From Mya arenaria (taxonomy: Eukaryota; Mollusca; Bivalvia; Myida; Myidae), in contig NC_069136.1 in assembly GCF_026914265.1 (NCBI RefSeq), positions 14,281,856 through 14,345,855 of the forward strand: a DNA stretch of 64,000 nucleotides. Reading direction: 5' to 3'. The translations under genes were made by a program, and so were the position numbers. Numbering within the stretch: the stretch's first letter is position 1; each line of letters begins with the position of its first letter. Under the pieces are notes generated by a model that had not been told where the DNA came from, ran no database searches, and worked only from the letters and a program-made list of their open reading frames with translations. Below, piece by piece: positions 48,296-61,200 of the stretch.

Positions 48296-50984
48296 AAATT
48301 TTCGATGAACATCGGAGTTTTCTTTAAAAGAACGGTCTTCTATCATTAACATCCCTACATATATTTAATGTATATTCGTTTGATTGACTAGTGACTCATG
48401 TCTTTTTGTTTCATAAAATATTTAAACAAATGTTCACTACTCAAAAACAACCACTTGTTGGCGTATTTATACATTTTTGCGTGCATAAGTCTGTATTCCA
48501 TTGTAAATTGCTGAAGACGTAATAACGTCAATATTTAAATATGAAAACAAAACGCAAGCCAGAGAAATTGCGCAGCTAACTTTATCAAGCGAGCGCGTCC
48601 TGAATCAATTCGGCTAAAGATCATAAATGCATACGATAGAGAAAATGAAAAACATATTTTTTTTCAATGCATTTTGTTTAAATTTTATTTTTCTTTTATA
48701 AATAAAACTTTTCATAGTATTTTGTATTCACAAACTAGTTATTCGTGAATAGAAACTATCAAATTTGATAAAAAGCGATGCAAAATCCAAATCAGTTCGA
48801 CGATATTTAAAAAATTAAATACAAAGACATATTCTCTGGTTATATAATTCCATTTTCAAAATCTATATTGATGCACAAATGAAATAAAACAATATTTTAT
48901 ATGCTTTACTATGAGTTATAGAGATTTACGAGTAAAAATAGAAGATAGTTCACTGTAACAAAACAGTAAACATATCAATATGAGATTTACATCAATGGAA
49001 AGTTACCGCCCGCCCTCACGCCCAAATCAAAAGGTCAGCGCGCACAGGGCAGGGACACAATTTCGACGACACCATTTCAGAAATGACGTTTCGATTGCAT
49101 ACAATTAAATTTTGTTGCGATTTTTAAGAAAAACTATTATCAAATGTCATTTAATATACTATTAAGCTGTATATTTGAATATAATATGAATAGTTTGTGT
49201 GAGTGTAAGATTTCAAAAAAAATCACCTAGCGAGGGCTGAACAAATTTAAAAAAGAAGTTTTAAAGGAATTTAAAGGGATAAGTTCGTGCATTCGTTTTT
49301 TACCAAGGCGTCACTTGTTTGATAACTGGCTTAGCCTCATTTAAGTTTGGTTGGTCGAGACGAACTTTTTTCTTCGGTTTCTGCAGAAAATTATCATATT
49401 CTCTCGTAACCTAATGCAAAAATACAAAAAACGGCTTATGAATGCCCTTCGTAAGTTGAGTGGTTACATATAATAGCAATGAATTTGCAAAGCACTACTT
49501 GCGTGCGTACTTCAGCAGTAATATACCTTAGGTAATTATAATCTTCACGGGAGACGCATTTGTTTAGTTTAACAAGGACAAACATTACATTCACATCCTA
49601 GCTTTAAACTATTTCAGTGTTTTTGTTGATAATTATGAATATCATGAAAGGGATAAATACCGCAAACTGTATGTATTATAATGAAGTATATCAAACGGCG
49701 TTGAGTTTTTCTTGATTGAAGGCATTGGTATTCAAAGCCTATAGGAATAGGACAATGATGTTCCACAAGACAAACTTATAGGGTAATTTAATGCGACGGT
49801 GCGTACTTCGGTAACAATATGTCCATTATCAAGTTCGTGCTAAGGCCTAAAACAAACAATATTTGGTTCGGGTTACCAGAACCTACCTGCGAAATAGGCG
49901 ACGAACCTACCGTTGTTAAAATCAGTTGGTTAAACAATAATTAAAAAAAATATTATTAATATTTATTTTTTTAGAGTGTGTTTTGATATGTACTTTAAAT
50001 CCTTTAAAGCTTCATACACACTTTTTTAACACCATTCTCCGATGATGACCATAACGTTCCAAAATAAAGCCATATAAAAAATGGCAACAACAAAAAACAT
50101 ACCCTACTTTTTTTAAAAAGGATGTTACCCTAACCAAACCATTTATTTGGCCTTATACATCTTAATTAACTTTTCGTTTAACCCGCGCCGATATGGTTAC
50201 ATCATGGCTTGATGCCGCCACGTCCCCCGGTGTGCTGATTTTGATGCCTTAGAGGGAAATATAACCCATCTGGGTTATGGGTCATACGCAAAAGATGTAT
50301 ATTTCGAAGCCAAAAGGTTATGAGAGCTGCGATAAATGGTATCAGAGTTCTCTCAAAAGCGCCGACATTTTGTAAAGTGGCTACATAAGCTGCCGACTAT
50401 TTATTCAATCGTCATCACGGTGGATCTCGTTCCCTCTATGCTATCTGTACGCGCAGGAAGATCAAAGAAGCAAAACGCAGGATAATAAAACGTCTATTAA
50501 TATTTCATTGATTTGTTTTAAACTTACTTAATGTTTCTGTTATACGGGCCCTGTTGTAGCTCCAGGGCTGGAATACGTAAAACATCTCAAGTTATTTTCG
50601 TACTTAAGTCATTTTGTTAGGTTAATATAGCAATAGTCATATGATATAATAGCTTGATTATAAATAAAATACTTTCTTTCATCCTTTTCGATGGAATATG
50701 GAGTTTTATCAGCGAAATAACAATAGTGAAAATATCAACTTTTGGGACTACTTTTTTTCATGAATTGTAATTACTTCCCTTGATCTCAATAAAATTGAAT
50801 TACCTCCCTTGCTAATATACATGTACATCAAGTTGCGTCTGAAACACTTTTGACAACAGAAAAAATTAAAAACAAATAATATTTTGTGATTAATCATATA
50901 ATTAAGACAGAAAAAAATGTAAAATTGGATGAAATTAACGGAAATGACTTAGATCTCTTGTTTTGAAACATTTTTGACGCGGAT
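48296..50984. other. Mostly unassigned spacer
   Basis: No supported gene. One dispersed repeat lies at about 50000-50160: GATGATGACCATAACGTT, CATACCCTACTTTTTTT, AACCAAACCATTTATTTGGC. It matches 62740-62885 in the same orientation. Confidence 0.45.
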
Positions 50985-51400
50985 GCATTTTAAATAGTGA
51001 TTTTGAAATTGAACAAGTGAATGAACACACAGCTAGAGAAACAACAAAATTACTACAAAATAATCTAACCAATGCTGACAGATCCATGGCAGAAGAACAT
51101 TCCCAAATTTCAGAAATAGTAAGTGGAAGATAATTCAGAAATGTGAATGTAGATCATTTTCTCAAAGAAAATGTAAACAAAAATACAGTGAAAAAAACCC
51201 AAAAAGTGATCTTAAAGTGTTCCGCCAACTTCTTTCTCACAAGGGAGAACACCGCAACATACAATTTATTCCGCCTGATCAACTTAATGACTTGATCTGT
51301 AGTTTTTTGCTATCTGTAACTAAAAAATGGGGAAAGTATGAACTGACAAGTTTAAGAAGCTTTGTCAGTTCTATAGACTGACACTTGAAGGTATTACAAT
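50985..51400 (+). pseudogene. Crypton/DUF3504-like coding relic
   Basis: The readable peptide includes EHTARETTKLLQNNLTNADR, then KENVNKNTVKKTQ, SDLKVFRQLLSHKGEHRNI and FIPPDQLNDLICSFLLSVTK, followed by YELTSLRSFVSSID. This order resembles the N-terminal part of the Crypton-derived DUF3504 proteins (QRICH1/ZMYM type), which precedes a tyrosine-recombinase-like domain. At least one in-frame stop and one frame shift break it, and nothing of the C-terminal domain follows. It is either a Crypton fragment or a processed or decayed host copy. Confidence 0.5.
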
Positions 51401-51929
51401 AAAAAATATGCACCGTAAACGACATAATGCAAAAAAAAGTTTGCTAGACCTATGACTGTTTCTTAAATCGGTTCATCGTGTTAGTATTTAATTGCGCAAC
51501 TCCTCTGCGATCCTATACATTTTCATTTTAAACGAAAGAATTAAATTGGTTTTTAAATTGAAGTTCCTTTTAAATAAGTTGATATTATCATTTGAGTCCC
51601 ATTAAATCATTCAAAAGGATATTCGGACTCAAGGCTATGTGACATGTGGCATGGCAATAACAGGATATTTGATCACATAAAGACTGAAATGATTTGTATG
51701 GCACCTGAATAAAGCGTGCCTCGAGCCAATTTAATTTAAAAAGAATGGCAAACAAATGTTATAGATATCTTTTTCTATCGTTAGTGACTCCATTGCACGC
51801 AAACATGTTTTAAATTATTGCCGTAATTGTTCTATTGACATATTCGAAATAGGATAAAAATACCATATAAGAGAGCATAGTAAAAATATGAACGCATATT
51901 TAGTGTTCGAAATTATGTTTTGTCCAATA

Positions 51930-52235
51930 TGGTATGAATAGGGCAAATTTCTATAGCGATATTTGTTAATCTAAATGTGATTGTTACCGTTTTCAGACTT
52001 TGCCATGATGAATATGGCATATTTTTTAGCCCTTTATAAGTAAATCTAAATGTGATTGTTACCGTTTTCAGACTTTGCCATGATGAATATGGCATATTTT
52101 ATAGCCCTTAATAAGTAAATCTGAATGTGATTGTTACCCTTTTCAGACTTTGCCTTGATGAATAGGGCACATTTCTTTAGCCATTTATTAGTTATTCTAA
52201 ATGCGGTTGTTATCATTTTCAGACTTTGCCATGAT
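51930..52235 (+). repeat. 75-bp tandem repeat whose last copy is the signal-peptide exon
   Basis: Each unit contains GTGATTGTTACCGTTTTCAG, a splice-acceptor-like tract, then ACTTTGCCATGATGAAT. The ATG-equivalent positions are 52005, 52080, 52155 (here TTG) and 52231: spacings of 75, 75 and 76. A fifth partial unit lies at about 51930. Upstream copies encode short frames such as MMNMAYFLALYK before a stop. Confidence 0.85.
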
Positions 52236-55200
52236 GAATAGGGCAGCTTTTGAAGCTGTACTGTTCCTTTCTTTCCTGGCATTTACTGGTGAGTGATGTG
52301 TTTATTAGTTTTCTTTAGGATTGATTAATGATATAAATATATTATATTTTGCGCGTTCATGCAGTATAAAAGCTTGACTTCGATTTTTCCAATCCATGAA
52401 GCGCGCTGGCGACATTATTTAAGTTGTGTTTTACATATGCATGATACAGGGTTTTCTTGCGAAACACCGCATGCAGAGGTCAATAATTGACGACCGGTTC
52501 ATGCAAAATGAACGCAAATTTCAATGTTCAACTAATCAAGTTTTAATGTGAATATTTATTTATAAATTACCTGTTTGGATATGCTGCTCTATAACGTTTT
52601 TGTAATGAACTATCCAAAACACTTTATGTCTCGTTAAGACATTTGTCTAGATATTACCTTTTATAGATACAATTCCTGTGAAATCAATTCACATGCACAA
52701 GCAAAGTACTTTCATTTGCAAGTTATGTGGAACTTTTTAACCTGTTCATAGAACAATAAATTGACAGTTGTTCACTTGTATATTACTACTTGGACAGTAT
52801 GTTTTATATTTCTTAGAGTACTTCGTCGAAAAAGACTATTTAAACAGAAATATAAGCTTTTATGGTACACAGACACTTATACTATATGGGCTACATATAA
52901 GCTTACTTTAGACCTGAATTATACACTACAACTATCACTTGTGATCTAATCTTCCTTAACTCTTTAATTCTAAGCTAAAACAAACACACGCAATTTAAGC
53001 TCACTTTTAGCCTGAATTCTAAGCTACAACGAAAACTTGCAATTTAAGGTCACTATTGGCGGGAATTCTTAGATTTAAATAACACGTAAAATCTAAGCTA
53101 ACATTTGGTCTGAATTCTATTCTACAACAATCAGTTTCACTAAAAGCACACTTGAATTCTAAGCTACAGTACACTAGCACTTTAAGCTCACTTAAAGTGA
53201 AGTCTAAGCTACAATAAACACTTGCAATTCCAGTTCACTTAAGGCTTGAATTACACGTTCCCAAGAATCACTGCAATGTAAGCTCAAATAAGGCCTGATT
53301 TCTAAGCTGCAACAAACACTTGCAATTTAAGCTTGACTTATAAGCAACAAAATCACGATTTCATACTGAGCTCACTTATAGCTTGCATTATAAGCTACAA
53401 CAAACTCTTGCAATCTACGCTCTTATTAGTCCTGAATTCTAAGCTACATCTAACACATCCAGTTTTACATCAAATAAAGCTTGAATTATAAGCGACAACA
53501 CACACTTGCAATCATTCTCAGCTTAATTTAGGTATAAATTCTAAGCTACAACATACACTTGTAATGTTATCTCACTTTGCGCTCGGATTTTAGGTTGCAA
53601 CCAACCTTGCAAGATAAGCTCACTTTTAGCTTAAATTCAATGCTATTATAATCACTTGCAATTTAAGCTCACATCAGACATGAATTCTTAGCTTCAACAA
53701 ACACTTGCGATCTAATCTCATCTTAAGCTTGAACTTTAAGCTTTACAGACGCTTGCAAACTAAATTCCCTTTATACTCAATATTATGCTATAACAAACTC
53801 TTGCAATTTAAATTCACTCTAGGCCTATGTTCTAAGATACAACAAACACTTTTAACTCATATATGGTTTAAATCGTGATCTACTTTGACATTTGCAATAT
53901 AACATCACTTAACTCTTGAATTCCGAGCTACACAGACACTTGAAATCTAAGCTCAATTTAGGCCTAAATTCTAAACTACCGAAAAGAATGCCGAATTAAG
54001 CTCACCTTACGCGTGAATACTTGACAAGACCAAACACGTGTAATCTAACCTCACTTTGCGCTTGATTTCTAAATAAAAGCAAGCACTTGCGATCTGAGCT
54101 CACTGTAGTCTCGAATTCAAAACTACACAGGAAAGTGCATTCTAAGCTTACTTAAGACTTGAATTCAGATATACACACATTAAGCCTTACACGTTTTCAA
54201 GGTCTTGAAATCTTTAATCTTGTTTCAGGTTGCTGGGCGTGTCAGACGGATAGTGACTGTAATGACATACACAGTCCGGTATGCAACACCGAGCACAACT
54301 ACTGCGAACAACGTGAGTTAGCTGATTTTAGGGAGCGATTTTGGACGCGTTAGACTTACCCGTATCCCAACCGTTATTCTAACTAACCATAACAAAAACA
54401 TTCCATCCCCCAACCCTTAGACTTGCCCGTATTCTTAACCTTGCCACGATAGACATGTTAATTTGGTTTATATCGTTAAAATATATAAGTATAGAGAGCT
54501 CAGTATATTTGTACCTTAAACAATGTGTGTATACCACGTGATAAATTGCGTCATATATGCTACGTTTGAAGGCATTTATGACGTAATTAATCACGTGGTA
54601 TACACACACTGTTAAAGCAAGAACTTCCGACGTTTTAGTATAATAAATTAGGCGGGAACTTATGTTCTCTATCATTGGTCATTACAAACTTGTTATGGTA
54701 GGCAGCTGACAAGTGGCGAGTCAAAAGACAATGATGAATTTTGGTCATTCAGCGTTGGTCTTTTGTTATAAACATGTCAGACAAAATCAGTTTGTTCAAT
54801 ATTTAAATTTAATGCATTTTAATCATATTTAATGGAATGTAAATACACACTGCTTATATCTTGGAAAAGAACTGATTGTTGCATGTTTAGGTTGCAATTT
54901 TGTTTGTAACAGCATCGTGCAAGTGCTAACATACAATTTACCATTAAACATTTAAATAAGCAATAGTTTTGTCTTGTATTGTAGAGGAAACTAATTTTAA
55001 GCGACTACTTCTCGTTTTAACAGTATTCCCGATATTCTAGTTGTTTGCACAGAGAGACACATAGTCTGTTGACACTGTACAAACCTAGTTGTTTGCACAG
55101 AGAGACACCTAGTCTGTTGACACTGTACAAACCTAGTTGTTTGCACAGAGAGACACCTAGTCTGTTGACACTGTACAAACCTAGTTGTTTGCACAGAGAG

Positions 55201-58200
55201 ACACCTAGTCTGTTGACACTGTACAAACCTAGTTGTTTGCACAGAGAGACACCTAGTCTGTTGACACTGTACAAACCTAGTTGTTTGCACAGAGAGACAC
55301 CTAGTCTGTTGACACTGTACAAACCTAGTTGTTTGCACAGAGAGACACCTAGTCTGTTGACACTGTACAAACCTAGTTGTTTGCACAGAGAGACACCTAG
55401 TCTGTTGACACTGTACAAACCTAGTTGTTTGCACAGCACAGAGAGACACCTAGTCTGTTGACACTGTACAAACCTAGTTGTTTGCACAGAGAGACACCTA
55501 GTCTGTTGACACTGTACAAAAATAGTTAGTAGGTTTATTCGGTAAAAAGACATGAACATTATATGGCACGTCATAATGCAGACAAATTATAACATATCAT
55601 TATCAATGCATAGACAATAGAAACCATGAAATGCACACACAATACCAAGGATGACACAAAAAAGAGAAAAATGATTTTCACTTATTTCCATTGTGGTCCT
55701 TGAAAAACTGGTGGGAGTAACCATGGAATAGTCATGTAGTTTAGCAAAATTGTTAAGTACAAGGATAATAAATCTAGACAAGTTATAATCTTATATCACA
55801 GATAATTAATTGCATAAATTATATCACAGAACTCATTAACATTATTACTCTGCATTCATAGCCTATTACACTGCATTCATGGCCTATGTATTGTAACAGA
55901 AGACTTGAGATCATAATGTATGGAATAAAAAAATGCCATTCAAAATGGCAATACTGTAAATCAATATTAATATCACAATGAGATATGATAAGATATAAGG
56001 AAATACGTGTGAATAAGAACCCTACATGCTAATAAAAATGAAATTATTATGATAGCTAAAAATAAAAATTTATTCTTTTAATATCACAATGAGATATGAT
56101 AATATATAAAGAAATACGTATGAATAAGAACCCTACATGCTAATAAAAATGAAATTATTATGATAGCTAACAAAAATTTAAAATGATCTTTAAGACTGCA
56201 ATAGGTACTGTTTGATGGCAGACTTGAAATGGTTAGGTTTTGAAATATTCCTTATATTTGAGGAAGACTATTCCACAAATTTATGCCATTATTTGTGAAT
56301 GTCTTTGCCCCAAAACTGCCAACCTTAGGCTTGGAGAAACGACCAGTGTTAACAAAGGTAAAACTATCCGCAAAATGATCAGACACTGGCTGAGCTACCT
56401 TATTAGACCTTGTATAGCAACCGTGCACATCACTTAGCGGTTTAAAATGTTCACCAAGATACTCAGGGGCAAGGCCATTCTTTATCTTATGGACATGACA
56501 AAGCATAATTTGCTCTACCCTTTTTGACACGGGTAGCCAACCTAAACTTAGAAATTGCTCTTGACCAACATGAGACATGTTATCCATCTTTAAAACAAAC
56601 CTGATCATCTTATTTTGGGTAGTCTGGAGTTTATTTTTAAGTGACTGGGTAAGACATGGATACCAAAAGGAACAAGCATAGTCATAGTGGCACTGTATAA
56701 GGGACATAACCAAGAGTTTTCTAGTGTGCATATTTAAGAATTTACTTTTTCTGTATAAGAACTTCAACCTGGAGTTTGCCTTACTAATAACTGACTTGGC
56801 TATGGACTCACCAGCCAGACTCTGATCTATTTTAGCACAGAGAGACACCTAGTCTGTTGACACTGTACAAACCTAGTTGTTTACACAGAGAGACACCTAG
56901 TCTGTTGACACTGTACAAACCTAGTTGTTAGCACAGAGAGACACCTAGTCTGTTGACACTGTACAAACCTAGTTGTTTGCACAGAGAGACACCTAGTCTG
57001 TTGACACTGTACAAACCTAGTTGTTTGCACAGAGAGACACCTAGTCTGTTGACACTGTACAAACCTAGTTGTTTGCACAGAGAGACACCTAGTCTGTAGA
57101 CACTGTACAAACCTAGTTGTTTGCACAGAGAGACACCTAGTCTGTTGACACTGTACAAACCTAGTTGTTTGCACAGAGAGACACCTAGTCTGTTGACACT
57201 GTACAAACCTAGTTGTTTGCACAGAGAGACACCTAGTCTGTTGACACTGTACAAACCTAGTTGTTTGCACAGAGAGACACCTAGTCTGTTGACACTGTAC
57301 AAACCTACTTGTTTGCACAGAGAGACACCTAGTCTGTTGACACTGTACAAACCTACTTGTTTGCACAGAGAGACACCTAGTCTGTTGACACTGTACAAAC
57401 CTACTTGTTTGCACAGAGAGACACCTAGTCTGTTGACACTGTACAAACCTAGTTGTTTGCACAGAGAGACACCTAGTCTGTTGACACTGTACAAACCTAG
57501 TTGTTTGCACAGAGAGACACCTAGTCTGTTGACACTGTACAAACCTAGTTGTTTGCACAGAGAGACACCTAGTCTGTTGACACTGTACAAACCTAGTTGT
57601 TTGCACAGAGAGACACCTAGTCTGTTGACACTGTACAAACCTAGTTGTTTGCACAGAGAGACACCTAGTCTGTTGACACTGTACAAACCTAGTTGTTTGC
57701 ACAGAGAGACACCTAGTCTGTTGACACTGTACAAACCTAGTTGTTTACACAGAGAGACGCCTAGTCTGTTGACACTGTACAAACCTAGTTGTTTACACAG
57801 AGAGACGCCTAGTCTGTTGACACTGTACAAACCTAGTTGTTTACACAGAGAGACGCCTAGTCTGTTGACACTGTACAAACCTAGTTGTTTACACAGAGAG
57901 ACGCCTAGTCTGTTGACACTGTACAAACCTAGTTGTTTACACAGAGAGACGCCTAGTCTGTTGACACTGTACAAACCTAGTTGTTTACACAGAGAGACGC
58001 CTAGTCTGTTGACACTGTACAAACCTAGTTGTTTACACAGAGAGACGCCTAGTCTGTTGACACTGTACAAACCTAGTTGTTTACACAGAGAGACACCTAG
58101 TCTGTTGACACTGTACAAACCTAGTTGTTTAACCTTGCTGTACGAACATAATCTGAAAATATCTAATTAACTGAAATAGGCGATAATTTTACTATTGACA

Positions 58201-61200
58201 TACAGTGTAGATACTGTTTTATTTCCGTCATATTCGGGGACACATATAACCTCGGACAAATAACTAGGCCAATATGAAATCACCTAATTAATAACATTAT
58301 AATATTACCGAGTGACTTTCCTTGTTACTGTGCAAAATGTAAACAATGTGTTCATGTTTTGGCAACTTAAAAACAATTGATAGAGTAAACGTATAAATTT
58401 CATGACAACACATTTAAACTAATTAAAACTGAATATAAAATTATTATTATGCTCCCTGAAAGGTCTAGCATAAAGCCACCACTTTTGCCGCCAATCCGTC
58501 CGTCTTTCTGTCCGTACGTGTCAAACCCTGATCCAGAGAATATCTTAAACACATCTGATGGAATTGAAATAAAACTTGGCGTATAGATATATGAGAGGAA
58601 GTGCAGTGTATAAGAGCCATAATCATATCATTTTTTAATCATCTCTCCTGAAACACTCGTACACCTGATAATTTTTATAATTGGAGTTAGTTCGGGCCGT
58701 ATATTAGAAAGGACCGCAGTAATCGAAATGGAATTTGAAAAAAGATAGAGAGCAATGAGAGAGAATGCAACGCACACGAATATTAATCCTACTCTGCTTA
58801 AATTACAGTTATCTCCCCTTTACCTCTCCTTAAGATGATATTTTTCGGTAATGGGTGCTTGTCTGAAAGTCCTTAAGGGATTGATATGAAACTTGAAAAG
58901 TAGATTGATGACAATTAAAGGAACTGCAGTAATTAGCATAATAACCATAGCTGCAAATTTATTTTTCTTCACTTAATCTGATATTTTTTATAATAGGTGC
59001 TTATCCAGGCCATATCTTTGTCACATACAATGTTCTTAAGGTATTCAAATGCAACTTAGGATATAAATAGCTGTCAATGACAGGAAGTGCATTCTACAAA
59101 AACGATAATCCTGCCTTTAATATTTAAGTTATCTCCCTTAAAACTCCCCTTAATCTGGTATGTATTGCCCTGGCCATATCATGGAAAGTATTTAGGGATT
59201 GAAATACACTTGAAATATAGATAGATGGCTATTAGAGAAAATGTATTACACAAGACCATAAACATGCCCTGCATATTATTTTAGTTATTATCTACGCATA
59301 AACACCATATTTACAAATGAAAACACACGGCACACGTATCGTAACAGCTTTACCGTTGTATCATGGGATAATCACAGTGAAACACAAGTTCAATGGAACA
59401 TGAGTCTACTGTATTAGTAGTTAAAAAAAATAAGGTCATTGACTGTTTGATGTTCGTCTTCACCATTGCATGCTTCATTCTCGTTCTTCGAAAGAAACTT
59501 ATTACAACTTATAACATTTGTATTGCCAACTGAGACCAGTCATTTCACGTATCTCTTCACAGGGACCTGCACGAACGAAACTGACTGTGGACCACTATAC
59601 TACTGCATCATCTATTCCGATGACCCAATCACTGGGCTACCGACGGGATACTGCTACTTAAGTATATATATCTGTCGTAAAATTATTTCCGGTATCAGAT
59701 TTATTTACCATGAAATTACAAAGCACTCCAAGAGTTGTCATCCTGCACGGAAGCAAATAATTGTGGTTTTCAATTTATGTCTCAAATATTGACATGCTAA
59801 ATACCCAAATGTAGATACATATAAATATTATTTTAAAATGATTGAAGCGAAGTAGTATTAAAGTTTTTGCGTTTACTTTTTTAAACCACGTTTCATTTTC
59901 TGTCCACTGTGTGTAAAGGTATTGAAGAGAGGATATGAGCCGTTATGTGAATAATTGTGTACGTTTGAACGATATATTTTGTTATCCTGGAACTTATACA
60001 ATGTTTAGGTTTAAAGCACCATGCATATACGATTGCTCATGTTTTGAAAGGTGCACTAAATGTATATTTTTAACCAAGATAAAATAACTACATAATGTAT
60101 TAACTCACGAGGAAAGTGTTTTTGTCAAGGTTCCCGAGCGTACAAGTACAAGAAGAGATTCGCAAGTGACTTTTATAAGCGTAATTGTAACTTGTACATA
60201 AACGAGTAGCTACATGTACACGAAAAGTAGTAGAGGGCTTCGAAATAGTTATATCTAGGACGTACCGTTTTGATCAAAAGTCACCTTTTACTAGTTGTAA
60301 CGATTAAAGTAGAGATTCACCTCCAAATGTAGAGGTGCTCCTCTGTATTATTTAAAGGTGCACCTCTACATATGGAGGTGTATATCTACTTTAAAATTAT
60401 AATATTTTCTGATATCTAAAACTGTATAGAGAAAATAAGCAAAGTTTTTATATATATTAAGAATCTTCACCATAAAGAGAAATCACTGGTTCTAAACATG
60501 TTTGAATAAACTACAGCAAATTTTAACAAATTCTACAATGTGTTTCAGAGTCATGTATGAACGACACGGAGTGTGGAGATGGTGTGAGCATGTCGTGTCG
60601 CTATGGGACATGCAACTGTCGGCAGGGGTTCCGATTTGACGGAACGGACTGTGTCAGCAGTAAGTGCTTTATATTGGGTGTGTTTTTCACCCAGAATACC
60701 ATTTCGGTACCATTGCGTCAAGGTTTGTGTGTGTGTGTGTGGGGGGGGGTATGTATTAACTAAACGGAACTTCTAATTTCCGCATAAGGTTCCGATTCGC
60801 GGAGCGGACTGTGTCACAAGTAAATACATAAACCTTGTATACAGGCTTTTGAAAACCTTTTTGTTCAAGTTCAATTTGGTTTTTATACTATATGTTCATG
60901 CATTTCTCGTAACTCTATTTGTATAAAACTGTACGGTACGATAAGTTGCCCGCAGATTATTTTTCGGCTAGTTTAAACTTTAAATGACTTGATTGGTTAG
61001 AAAGTACCATTGGATAAATATTGACCAATCAATGCACATATCGGATAACTTTGACCAAACCAAAATTATAACCGGTTTATACAATTGACTACAGCAGTCA
61101 ATTGTATAAAACTTGTTCAAGTTGTAAACAGGTTATCTTTAAGCTAGTTTGCACATTGAAACGATTTGATTGGTTAATAATATTTTTCGGATAAATACTG

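Noticed and set aside
55037-55525. CRISPR-like regular array
   Set aside because: The whole unit repeats with no unique spacers, and the context is a eukaryotic intron.
55017-58170. Long open frames on both strands through the 48-bp array, some over 300 codons
   Set aside because: The unit is 48 bp, a multiple of three, so frames without a stop in one unit remain open in all. Several frames on both strands are open at once, and there is no domain or codon signal.
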